Shown here piece by piece: positions 22,271 to 31,799 of a DNA stretch of 64,000 nt (positions are counted from its first letter, which is position 1; each line of letters opens with the position of its first letter). The stretch lies in assembly GCF_001642475.1 (NCBI RefSeq), contig NW_019173938.1, forward strand, positions 434,001-498,000, given 5' to 3'. The stretch is from Fonsecaea monophora. Taxonomy: Eukaryota > Ascomycota > Eurotiomycetes > Chaetothyriales > Herpotrichiellaceae. Position numbers and translations under genes: made by a program. The notes under the pieces are model-generated. The model had not been told where the DNA came from and did no database searches. It was given only the letters and a program-made list of their open reading frames with translations.

Positions 22271-22493
22271 CTTGGGCTTGATCCGGGAGTAGAGGTTGTC
22301 TCTCAGGGTCGGGTTCAGAGGCAGGAGATTCCGGAGGACGAGGCGAAGGTGAAGAGAAGAAGACAATGGCGAAAGCAATCACGACAAGGAGGCCAAAGAG
22401 GAGTATAAATGCTGGAGCCAAACTGTGGAATTGAAGAGTCTGTCCACGCACGCCACGGACAAATTTCCTGGGGAAAGTGTAATGGTCAGCCAT
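22260..22493 (-). CDS. 77-codon single-membrane-span ORF overlapping the cytochrome b2 start
   Basis: A real ATG at 22493 opens 77 codons that end with TGA at 22262-22260, a few codons inside the cytochrome b2 frame, whose ATG is at 22270. Seen: a basic N-terminus (FPRKFVRGVRG), one clear hydrophobic helix (about 30-47, LLFGLLVVIAFAIVFF), a Pro/Ser-rich acidic tail and a dileucine-like RQPLLPD. It may be a long upstream ORF that represses cytochrome b2 translation, a separate small membrane protein, or part of a leader exon that I have not resolved. I do not recognise the protein. Confidence 0.35.
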   Translation of the reverse strand: MADHYTFPRKFVRGVRGQTLQFHSLAPAFILLFGLLVVIAFAIVFFSSPSPRPPESPASEPDPERQPLLPDQAQDES

Positions 22494-23367
22494 TTGGCCG
22501 ATTTGGCCGGCGATTGGTGCGAGATGCTATCAAAGAAGCTCTACTGGTAGAAGTCCATTCTGGGGCATGGCCGGGTATGCATGGCCGAGGCGGGGACAAG
22601 ATCGATCTGTGTGATGACGGTGTTCCCGCCGCCTCGACCACCGACCCTCTCTTTTCAACTTGAGCTTGACTCGCCTGTTCAGTTGTCATATTTTGTACAG
22701 CGTGGCCGGGGATGAAGAAGTGCCGGTGTCCACAAGACCAAGTCCAGCATCATCCTCATTATTCGCCCACATTCGCCACCGTCGGCCCATGTCGTTGTCT
22801 GCGACCTGCCTTCCAGCATTCCGCCAACTGACCAAGTGGGGAGTCTGCTTGTGAAGCCGTGATTGGTCTTCGTTCCCTCGAAATCTCCTCTCTCCCTGTT
22901 TGCTAAAGAGACAACAGTCATTGGGCCATGAACAACAGGCGCAAGTCTGTACTACCCCGCAAAACCCAAACCACCAAGTCGTCCTCTAGTATCGGCCAGT
23001 TCTTCCATCCACTACCATCACGACAGCATGGACTTCTACATCCTTGGCGCGTCCTCTTCTCGCTTCGATGCTTCAGGGCGGTTGTCATCGGTGCAAGGGT
23101 CTGCTGTCTGTTGCAACCAGACATCATGCTGTACCTCGTATTCCTCCCAAAATGCTGTCACTGTTTTGCGTCGGTGCGACGATCACTCGACTGGCCAACC
23201 CCGTCCAAAAGCTTTGCACTGGGTAGGGATGAGGTTGTTGACGAGTTCAAACAATGCAACCCTCCTTGAATGGAGTGGTCCAACATAAGCTGCGCGCTCC
23301 CCGCGGATTGTTCGCTGTGTTCTCACTGTCACTCTTCTCGGTTCGTCTGCGTGCCTACGATTAAAAG
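22494..23367. other. Intergenic, promoters of cytochrome b2 and amino acid permease
   Basis: About 0.87 kb between divergent genes. No exon could be joined to either gene from here, and no other protein-like frame was recognised. It presumably contains both promoters. Confidence 0.45.
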
Positions 23368-25383
23368 ATGGCGGAACCCTCTAAAAAGGAAATCGTTTCA
23401 CACGATGAGTCTTCGGCCTCGCGTTACGATGCCTCTGGCACGAACCGTGACATTGACCCCGAGAAGCTCAACGACCCCAAAATGCAGAAATTGGCTGGCG
23501 AAATCACTTACGACGATGAGACAGACCCAGTGAATAGACAGCACAATCCTCTCGCCCAAAAGCTGCGCTCGCGGCACATGCAGATGATCGCGATTGGTAA
23601 CATTACTCCTTCTGCACACCATGCAAAGCTTGTCCATGCTAAGACATTGTCAAGGCGGCTCGATCGGCGCGGGTCTATTCGTGGGTTCCGGAAGTGCGTT
23701 ACACAAGGGTGGTCCTGGGAGTGTGCTCCTAGGGTTCATAATCATCGGCTTCATGTTGCTCTGTACAATGCAGGCGCTGGGCGAATTGGCCAGTATGGCC
23801 TGGAAGCCCATCTTACTTCTTTGAACATTGGTCCTGACGATTGTGCACAGTTCTGTACCCTGTGAATGGCGCTTTTTACACCTACATTGTTCGATTCGTC
23901 GACCCATCCCTCGGGTTTGCAGTGGGTTGGGTAAGTGCTCGTATGTCGATAGGACGATCTGAATGCTGACCACTGGCCAGGACTACGCCATCGGCTGGCT
24001 TACTGTCTTGCCCTTTGAACTTACCGCGGCGTCAATCACGATCGAGTACTGGAGGGATGACATCCACGTCAGCGTTTGGATCACCGTTTTCTTGGTATTC
24101 CTGTGTCTGGTCCAGATATTCGGCGTTCTCGGCTACGGTGAGGTGGAATTTGTGCTGGCCATGATCAAAATCACTGCTTGCATAGGTTTTATCATCTTCG
24201 GCATTGTGGTTGACTGTGGCGGCGTCTCTTCCGATGATCGTGGCTACATTGGTGCTCGATATTGGCATAATCCTGGCGCTTTTCAGAATGGATTCAAAGG
24301 CTTCTGCACGTATGTGTTACTCAACACCACGACTGAATCAGGCTGACCTCGTCAGTGTATTTGTCACAGCAGCTTTTGCATTCGGTGGCACCGAGCTCGT
24401 TGGGTTGGCGGCTGCAGAAGCAGCTGATCCTCATCGCTCCCTTCCTAAAGCGACTCGACAAGTCTTTTGGCGAATTGCGACCTTCTACGTCCTTTCTCTT
24501 TTCATTGTCGGCCTTATCGTGCCATCGGACAGCACAGACCTGCTAGGAGCCAGCGGTGCCAATACGAAGGCCTCTCCCTTTGTCCTGGCCATCAAGTACG
24601 CAGGTGTCAAAGGGTTACCATCTGTGATGAACGCGGTCATCACCATCTCGGTCATTAGTGTCGCCAACAGCTGCACTTACGGCTCCTCGCGCACCATGCA
24701 GGCTCTCGCGGCCAGAGGAATGGGACCGAAGTTTTTGATGTATGTCGATCGGCAGGGAAGACCACTCTGGTGTGTCGTGATCCAGCTGTTGTTCGGGTGC
24801 CTCGCGTACATTGGTGAGGCCAATGCTTCCGACACCATCTTCACCTGGTTGTTGTCCCTGTCCGGTCTGAGCTTTTTCTTCCTGTGGATGAGCATCAATC
24901 TCTCGCATATTCGTGAGTGCATTTCCGTTTGCCATTTGAGTGCCCGGCGCTAACAACTTGCAGGATTTCGACACGGATGGTAATCTTTCAGGGTTCAACT
25001 CTGGTCTGTGGGAGAGATGCTAACTTCGTGACAGGTATGCCCACGGCTTCACGAAACACCAACTACCCTATCAAGCGGCCTTTGGCATCTGGGGATCCTA
25101 CATTGGATTTTCGCTCAACGCTCTGGCTATCATTGCAACATTCTACACTTCGCTGTTCCCGCTCGGATCCGACCCCGACGCAGAGGTGTTCTTTGAGAAT
25201 TTCCTCGCCGCCCCAATCGTCATCGCTCTGTTCATCGGGTGGAAACTTTACTCCCGCGACTGGAAGCTCTTCATCCGTGCCGATGAGATGGACGTCACGA
25301 TGGGTATAAGGCGAGGGAGTCTCGAGATCGCGGCCGAGAAGGGACGTAGCGGGTGGAGAAAGGCACTCCGGGTGTTTATTTGA
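23368..25383 (+). CDS. Amino acid permease (YAT/APC family)
   Basis: Seven exons: 23368-23596, 23655-23792, 23851-23930, 23981-24309, 24356-24912, 24964-24979 (a 16-nt microexon) and 25035-25383. All phases agree and give 565 residues. The hydrophilic N-terminus of about 60 residues ends in NPLAQKLRSRHMQMIAIGG, the usual entry to the first helix. About twelve hydrophobic segments follow, with family marks IGGSIGAGLFVGSG, ALGELAILYPVNGAFYTY, FAFGGTELVGLAAAEA and NSCTYGSSRTMQALA. The microexon restores HIRFRHGWYAHGF at a conserved site, which strongly supports the model. The protein should be a proton-coupled amino acid transporter of the plasma membrane. The substrate cannot be read from sequence. 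The gene ends 37 bp before a GAA microsatellite. Confidence 0.92.
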
Positions 25384-25405
25384 CGGTCAGGCGGGCTTGG
25401 GAGTG

Positions 25406-25964
25406 AGATAGGCGTCTTAAAGAAGAAGAAGAAGAAGAAGAAGAAGAAGAAGAAGAAGAAGAAGAAGAAGAAGAAGAAGAAGAAGAAGAAGAAGAAGAAG
25501 AAGAAGAAGAAGAAGAAGAAGAAGAAGAAGATGAAGATGATGATGATGGAGAAGATGAAGATGATGATGATGATGATGATGAAGAGGAGTTTGATCCCCT
25601 GAAGGCCTCCAAGCCGAATGCCGACAACGAGGTAGAGGTCAGAATAGACAACTATAAGGAGCTCGGTCCGTGGCTGGACGGTTATAGTGTTACCCCTGAG
25701 CTAGCAGCCTCGTCAGCTAAGGAGAAGAGCGGACGTAAGCATTACTATCGGTAACGCTTGAAAACGATTGTCACCCGTCTTAAGTAGCGTATTAACGCGA
25801 TCTCGTAGAAGGCTCTCTCTACATATTAAAAGACTGAGAAGCTATTAACAGCTGCCTAGTGGTAACTTCTCCGCCAGATCTCGGCGGAGGTAGTACTGCC
25901 GATGTTGGAGAACGCTGTACGAGAAGTAGTTAAGCTATTTGTCAGGAACGGCCTATGGAGATAG
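25406..25964 (+). pseudogene. Degenerate coding relic with RIP-like stops, no start codon
   Basis: In the frame that reads the GAA repeat as Glu, an acidic Glu/Asp tract is followed by protein-like sequence (EEEFDPLKASKPNADNEV..., ELGPWLDGYSVTPEL) up to about 25751. The same frame then continues to read sensibly (RLKTIVTRLK, KALSTY, KTEKLLTAA, LLRQISAEVVLPMLENAVR, LFVRNGLWR) through stops at 25752, 25785, 25806, 25827, 25857, 25863 and 25962. Each stop is TAA or TAG, none is TGA. This is what C-to-T change at CpA in CAA/CAG (Gln) codons would give. There is no ATG in the open part. The source gene or element is not recognised. Confidence 0.5.
25420..25585 (+). repeat. (GAA)n microsatellite passing into GAT/GAA repeats
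   Basis: About 37 perfect AAG/GAA units at 25420-25530, followed by mixed ATG/AAG triplets to about 25585. It starts 37 bp after the permease stop. In one frame it encodes a poly-Glu then Asp-rich tract that continues into the protein-like relic, so the repeat probably expanded within a once-coding acidic region. Confidence 0.95.
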
Positions 25965-26093
25965 GCGGAGGGTAGCGATCGGTACAGGTAGGTATAGGTA
26001 TTCCTTGATAGTATATCTTAACTGAAACTCAAAGCATGAGGGAAGGAAGCTTCCCTCAGGCGGTGAGCATGCGGTGCTCAAATAATAAGGGGT

Positions 26094-26342
26094 TGTCACG
26101 TGTGGGTTATGCTTGGCGGTTCGTGACAGCTAGTTATCTATCATTATTGATCCCATAGTACACACATTCACCCTCCAGTTAGGTAACTGGTCTGATAGTT
26201 CCTCAGGTACGTTTATATCGTCAAAGAATCTCTTAGGCTGTTTTTGTCTAGTAGATCGCCTCATAATTGCTAAAATTGTATGGTAGAGACATCGATTCGC
26301 GAGGTAAAGAAAGGGTGGTAAACAATGACGCAGTAGTGCCAA
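26094..26342 (-). mobile_element. Possible decayed LTR-retrotransposon fragment
   Basis: A short open frame (26342-26130, minus strand) contains RRSTRQKQPKRFFDDINVPEEL, which resembles the spacer between integrase and reverse transcriptase in Copia-type polyproteins. Just beyond its stop is TGTCACG (minus strand, from 26128), and the inverse CGTGACA ends at 26100 in the same orientation; TG...CA ends of this kind are common in fungal LTRs. No reverse transcriptase, integrase motif, second LTR or target-site duplication was seen. The assignment is weak and rests on a short motif. Confidence 0.3.
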
Positions 26343-26606
26343 GTAAAAAAGTGCCAGTCGGACGGAACGGGAGACAGGGCGGCATCACCCTAGTCCTAGA
26401 GGAGGGTGAGCGGCGAGCAGTTTTCCTAACCCTTGGCATTAAAAAAAGTTTCGGGTGATTGACAACTTGGACATGAACTTTTCGAAATCACTTTGCTTAT
26501 GGTCATGAAACCAGCGAATATGGCTGGTACGGCAGAAACAAATCGGTGGCAGTCTCCATAATCGAATAATTCCTCATCTACCTCACGACTGTGCTCCGGA
26601 AAGCAC

Positions 26607-29600
26607 ATGTTTACATCAAATATGTCGCCTGGACAATACTCAGCTAAGAGGCGGAAACTCGGCCATGATTCGCAGACAGATGATTTTGACCCTCGCAAAG
26701 CCTCTAACAGCTCCGATGGCAGTGACGTTGTTCCAGACAATCTCGCAAGGAATGGTCTAGCTTCGAAGACACCGTCTCAGAAACCAACTTCGAAGCCCAG
26801 TCACACGTCTGTATCGAAGACTCCTGTGCTACCGACTGGGGGCATCAATAAGTCAGCTATTCTCGGACTCCAAGTAGCTGATCTGAACGCCGAGGTGACG
26901 CCCAACTATGACAAGCTGCGATCTAAATGGACCACTCTCTCAACTAAGTTGGTATCGCTTATTAAAGATATTAAGGACATCCCGCCTGTCACTGCGACGG
27001 AGGCCGTAAAGTTGTTGCGCCACCAAGGAATAAATATTCCATTTCCACAGCCACAGCCGTCAAAAGATACAAACTACAAGTTCAGCTTTGTTGCTCCTAG
27101 GCAGGTTCTGGTTGGTGGCGCGTTACCATGGAGTCTGAGCCTGAAGGACGAGAACGCCGTGGAGATCACAGCGATTATGCCTGATGGTATCTTACAGGAG
27201 AAGGATTATCTCAACTACCGGGCATGCCACAAGGGTGCATTTTACCTCGCTTGCATTGCGTCGGCTATCAAGAAGAGTGAAGAAGTTGACTTCGATATCT
27301 CCTTTGCACACAAGCATGATGTCGATCTTTTACCCGTCATTGACCTTGTTGCCAAGGACAGGAAACCATCCAAATTCAAGTTCCAGATTGCTGTGGGTTT
27401 CAATGACCCTTCGATACCCATAGCAAAGACGCTGCCTTCGAAGAACTGTCTCAGACAAGAAATACCGGGCAGTCAAGAACAAAATGGCCAGTCATCTCCA
27501 TTCTACAACAGTGCAATACGGTACGCTGCATCTGTTCCACACTTTGACCAAATCATCCAACCGACAAGGAGCTCGTCTTTTGATGAAGCTTGCCGGATTG
27601 GCCAACTCTGGCTTCGACAACGAGGTTTTTCCAGTTCCGCTCGGACAGGCGGATTCGGTTTCCTGGAATGGACCATAATATGCGCACTCCTGACGCGCAC
27701 CGGCGGTCACCGCGGTCATCCACTGTTCTCGAAACAGTACAGCAGCATACAGTTTTTCAAGGCTATGCTCCAGATACTCGGCGGACGAGATCTGCAGGAA
27801 CCGATGCTTCTCAACGGTGCTAATTTGGAATTTTCGCGCTCGGACGTACCAGTCATCTACGATGGGGAGACAGGTGTCAACATCCTCTACAAGATGTCTC
27901 CTTGGTCGTATGAATTACTTCGCCATCACGCTCAAGTCTCCTTGTCGGCACTCAATTCTCGCAATCAGAACGGGTTTGATGCAACCTTTGTGCTGAACGT
28001 CGCCGTGCCCTTGCTGCAGTACGACGACATATATTCTGTCACAGTATCTGCAGATCTAGTCAGAACTGCCACAGATGAACGAAATTTTGTGCAAAGAATG
28101 TACAAGATCCTGAAAAAGGGACTGGGTGACAGGACTACGTTGATCGACTTCAAGCTGCCTCAAGAGTCAGGGTGGCCTGTCAACAAGCCCCCATCTCACC
28201 GAAAAGAGAAATATGAGTTGCAAGTTGCGTTACTTGCTAATCCAGAGAATGTCAACCGCCTCGTTGACCGCGGCCCATCAGCAGATGAACAGGAAGAAGC
28301 TGCCAAATTCCGCGAGTTCTGGGGCGAAAAGGCAGAGTTGCGCCGGTTCAAAGACGGCAGTATATCTGAAAGCCTGGTATGGGCAGGAGACCGGCCAGTA
28401 ACGTTACAGATCATCGCATATCTCGCAACCTTGCATTTCAAACTGTTGCCGAGCTCGCTCGAAACAAGGAGTCAGAATCTGGAGTCCAGCGTCCTGGGGG
28501 ACGGCAACTACACTTCAGGCCTCACCCCCAAGGACGCTTTCCGTGTGATCAATTCAACATTCCAGACCTTGACATCCGGTTTGCATAATCTTGAGGGTCT
28601 ACCACTGCCGATTCGCTCAATCTCCCCTGCAGACCCGGCTTTGCGCTCGAGCTCAACGCTTCATCCATTACTACCATCGATCTCGTCCCCCATCGTTATC
28701 TCCATCCAATTCGACTCTTCCACAAGGTGGCCAGACTCCCTGCCTGCCATCCAACATACGAAAATTGCGTTTCTGCTCAAACTTTCTGAGCTGCTGAGTT
28801 CAAACGAGCAAGGCCTCACTACTCGTGTAGGAATCGAGAATACAGACTCGGCCAGCACAGGCTATTTCAATACCTCGTTCCTCGACATTATTTATCCTTC
28901 TCCAGCTCCTGGTATCAGCCCTGTCTGCTTCCGAGCTCGCATCTACCATGACCGGGAAGCTCACCTCATTCAGACCGCCCTGGCGGATAAATCCCTCCAT
29001 GGCGCACTTAGAGACTCTCTTGCCACCGCACTAGCCACTTACAAACGCGACTTTCAGGCTAAACCAATACATACGACCACTATTCGCAACCTGATCACCA
29101 GATTCCCGCCTTTGTCAAGTACGGTCCGCCTGCTGAAGAAATGGGTCTCATCCCACCTGCTGCTTCACGAATATATCCCCGAGGAAATTCTTGAACTCAT
29201 CGCCGCGCATGTCTTCCTCCAGCCCGCACCGTGGAGTGTCCCCGGGTCTGCAACTGTAGCGTTTCTGCGATGCCTACACTTCCTTGCGAGGTGGGATTGG
29301 GCTTATTCACCGTTAATCATTGACATGAGCATCTCACAAGACTCCTTGACCGCGGCGGATATCACGGAGATCCGGAACCGTTTCGAGGCGTGGAGGAAGT
29401 TGGACCCGCAGCTGAACAACGTGGTGTGGTTCGTGGGCACGAATATTGACACGAGCGGGACCGTGTGGACTATCAATGCGCACCCTCCGCGGGTCGTTGC
29501 CGGTCGATTGACCGCACTGGCGCGCGCAGCGATCGAACTGGTCGAGAGCAAGTCTACAAGCATGACGGAAGACCAGTGGAGAGGCCTATATGAAAGCCCA

Positions 29601-30047
29601 TTGGGAGATTACGACTTTCTCATCCACTTGAAACCCTCCGTGGTGCGCGGTGCTGGACTCAAAGGTAAAGGTACCAAAGCCAAGTCCCGAAGGGACAGCG
29701 GTGCGCAAGAGTTCAAGAACCTCCAGATTGCCGAGAGCATGGACGTCGACTCGATCGGGTACGACCCCGTTGAGCTGTATCTGCGCGATCTCAACCACGC
29801 GTTCGGGTCCGCGGCCCTGTTCTTCTACGACCGCTACGGTGGAACGGTGATTGCGGGACTCTGGCGGCCGACCGTGTCGGGGAGGAAGGAGTGGCGGGTG
29901 CGATTGGGCTGGTCGAGTGTGCCCGTCAAATCGGAGGCGGAGGCCGAAGAAGGAAAGGACATGTGTGTGTTCAACCAGGACGGAGTGCTGGCGGAGATGG
30001 CGAGGCTGGGCGAGGGCCTCGTGAGGGAGATCAAGGTCAAGGAGTAG
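26607..30047 (+). CDS. UTP22: Utp22/Nrap, small-subunit processome protein
   Basis: A single frame of 1146 residues from the ATG at 26607, in the usual 1100-1250 range for Utp22/Nrap. The first ~90 residues are polar, with a KRRK cluster suggesting nuclear entry. The rest is the Nrap fold: FGFLEWTIICALLTRTGGHRG lies in the nucleotidyltransferase-like region, with EFWGEKAELRRFKDGSISESLVW (about 575-597) just after, and the C-terminal domains carry LPHP-type loops and WDWAYSPLIID. Utp22 binds Rrp7 and casein kinase 2 in the UTP-C complex and acts in early 18S rRNA maturation in the nucleolus. No intron was needed. It stands alone beyond the repeat island and converges with the citrate carrier. 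Confidence 0.92.
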   Translation: MFTSNMSPGQYSAKRRKLGHDSQTDDFDPRKASNSSDGSDVVPDNLARNGLASKTPSQKPTSKPSHTSVSKTPVLPTGGINKSAILGLQVADLNAEVTPNYDKLRSKWTTLSTKLVSLIKDIKDIPPVTATEAVKLLRHQGINIPFPQPQPSKDTNYKFSFVAPRQVLVGGALPWSLSLKDENAVEITAIMPDGILQEKDYLNYRACHKGAFYLACIASAIKKSEEVDFDISFAHKHDVDLLPVIDLVAKDRKPSKFKFQIAVGFNDPSIPIAKTLPSKNCLRQEIPGSQEQNGQSSPFYNSAIRYAASVPHFDQIIQPTRSSSFDEACRIGQLWLRQRGFSSSARTGGFGFLEWTIICALLTRTGGHRGHPLFSKQYSSIQFFKAMLQILGGRDLQEPMLLNGANLEFSRSDVPVIYDGETGVNILYKMSPWSYELLRHHAQVSLSALNSRNQNGFDATFVLNVAVPLLQYDDIYSVTVSADLVRTATDERNFVQRMYKILKKGLGDRTTLIDFKLPQESGWPVNKPPSHRKEKYELQVALLANPENVNRLVDRGPSADEQEEAAKFREFWGEKAELRRFKDGSISESLVWAGDRPVTLQIIAYLATLHFKLLPSSLETRSQNLESSVLGDGNYTSGLTPKDAFRVINSTFQTLTSGLHNLEGLPLPIRSISPADPALRSSSTLHPLLPSISSPIVISIQFDSSTRWPDSLPAIQHTKIAFLLKLSELLSSNEQGLTTRVGIENTDSASTGYFNTSFLDIIYPSPAPGISPVCFRARIYHDREAHLIQTALADKSLHGALRDSLATALATYKRDFQAKPIHTTTIRNLITRFPPLSSTVRLLKKWVSSHLLLHEYIPEEILELIAAHVFLQPAPWSVPGSATVAFLRCLHFLARWDWAYSPLIIDMSISQDSLTAADITEIRNRFEAWRKLDPQLNNVVWFVGTNIDTSGTVWTINAHPPRVVAGRLTALARAAIELVESKSTSMTEDQWRGLYESPLGDYDFLIHLKPSVVRGAGLKGKGTKAKSRRDSGAQEFKNLQIAESMDVDSIGYDPVELYLRDLNHAFGSAALFFYDRYGGTVIAGLWRPTVSGRKEWRVRLGWSSVPVKSEAEAEEGKDMCVFNQDGVLAEMARLGEGLVREIKVKE

Positions 30048-30393
30048 TAGAGTGAGCAACGGGCGGGGACCAGCCTGTGTTTTTCAGATATGTGTGTATT
30101 GGGTATCACTTTGATAACAAGAATGACAAGCAAAGCAAGGGCCTCAAAAGGGCGAATCTATACCTGCACGCAGATTCCCACCAATTTTTGGGGTCGAGCC
30201 ACATTTCATAAAACGCCCTTCTCTTCCCAAGGACGGCCATGCGAAAGCGGGAGAAGGTTCTACTCTGAAGACCTGCTTCAGCATGCTCCCATTCTTCAGA
30301 GACAGGGCCATCCCTTGAGATTTTTTGCACAATACTTCGCACATCACGCAGGATTTTGGTTTTCAAAGAGCCCAGATCCCCTTGTCCAAATCA
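30048..30393. other. Intergenic between converging genes
   Basis: 346 bp between the stops of Utp22 and the citrate carrier. It should hold both 3' ends. No gene was seen. Confidence 0.5.
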
Positions 30394-31446
30394 TTAAATG
30401 TATCGTCTCTCGGGATCTGCGAGGTCGAGGAGCTGCATGGTCTTCTCATACCTGGATTCACGATGGCGGTCAGAATGCTTCCACAGAAAAAAAAAACATG
30501 GTCCGGTCGGAGGTCCGAAGAGACTCACATGGTAAAGACAATGCCGCCACTGAGAGTGAGACGACCGAGTCGTGGTAGAGCACCAGACCAAAAGGTTAAT
30601 ATGCCTTCGTTCTTGTAGATTGACGCGGCGCAGTTAAATGTGTTCTTGTATACTGACCGGGCCTCTAGACTCTGCATGCGGGTTTTCACCGTATCAAGAG
30701 GCATGGTCGTGTAGACGGTCACGATGCCCGCGATGCCTCCTAGAGCGAAAGTCGTCAAAGACCCCAGCTTCTCGCCTGGCGCCACATAGCCCTCGGCGAA
30801 TTGCTTGAGGCTCGTGTAGGTGCTGAATCGAACCGCGCTGTTGGCGGCTTGTCGTGCCGTCGTGGGCACGAATCCCTGAAAAAAGCCTCTAATCCCTTTC
30901 TCGCGGGCGATGACCGCAGACCCGTGGATGAAGCCGCGCATTCTCGGCTGCGCCCTCTTCCTGTCATCGACCAGCTGTGTTTTTATTGACTCTGACGGGG
31001 TTACCGCCAGTAACGATTCTGTGACCCCGGCGCCAAACCCCGCGGCGACGGTTCGAGGCCCGGATATTTGACCATCGTCGTCCGAGAGCAGATGTTTATA
31101 TGTGTCAAAGGCGAGGAATCGAACGCCAGCCTTGACCGAGTTCCCCACGATCGCGGTCGTGCAACCCGTGTACCATTCTTTCGAGGGGAAGGGCGGCCAC
31201 GGGAGCTTCTTGCAGTCTGGTAATCGGCGGTTAAGTTGCGATCTTGTCTTGAGGAGATCGAAGGGATATGTTATGGCAATCTCGACTGCCCCGGCTGTCG
31301 AGCCAGCTATTATCGAGCGCAGCGCACTCGGCTATTGAACGTATGCATGCGTCAGAAGTGCGAATTTCGCGCGGAGAGGCCCGTAGAAGTTCCTTGCATA
31401 CCTTGGCCTTTAACTTGTCCCCATCCTTGGCTGAGGTTGAAGCCAT
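30394..31446 (-). CDS. CTP1: Mitochondrial citrate (tricarboxylate) carrier
   Basis: Three exons, 31446-31402, 31331-30529 and 30451-30394, give 301 residues, the normal length of Ctp1. The ATG at 31446 begins MASTSAKDGDK; the codon at 31473 is TTG. The three carrier repeats are visible. The signatures are YPFDLLKTRSQLN, TPSESIKTQLVDD and MPLDTVKTRMQS; the second is typical of citrate carriers. It exchanges citrate or isocitrate for malate or other acids across the inner mitochondrial membrane. The last intron (30528-30452) ends before YEKTMQLLDL, which restores the conserved C-terminus. It is divergent from Smc6. Confidence 0.93.
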
Positions 31447-31799
31447 TCTTTTTAAAAAGTGGACTGCGGTCAAGGGGGCTTCAAGCTAGAGGAGACCAAA
31501 GTTCGAGTTCAATATACAATACGAACTGCGTGAAAATAAATATGCTGTAGAAACGAACCACTAAGGACCTTTCGCCTTGTGCGACATCGGGCCCATTTGG
31601 CCGATGACCTAACAGCCGGAGTTTAGCCGTCGATCAACGCCTCAACGCGTGAAGACGCCAAACGCCAAGTACCGCACGGGCGCGCTCACCGTTGGGCAGG
31701 CGGTGGTTGCGAGGTTTCCCAAAGCCTCATTCCACCATCTCCATTCCATGCGCATCACCACTCCTCAAAGAGCGATTTGGTCTGGAGCGAAGCGCTCAA
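31447..31799. promoter_or_regulatory. Shared divergent promoter region, Ctp1 / Smc6
   Basis: 353 bp between two divergent start codons; it must hold both promoters. No specific element was recognised. Confidence 0.5.

Noticed and set aside
22260..22493. Joining the small membrane ORF to cytochrome b2 by an intron
   Set aside because: No GT...AG pair of reasonable size puts the two frames together, so they are listed separately.
25420..25585. A poly-Ser protein on the minus strand of the GAA repeat
   Set aside because: It is only the complement of a microsatellite, with no conserved flanks.
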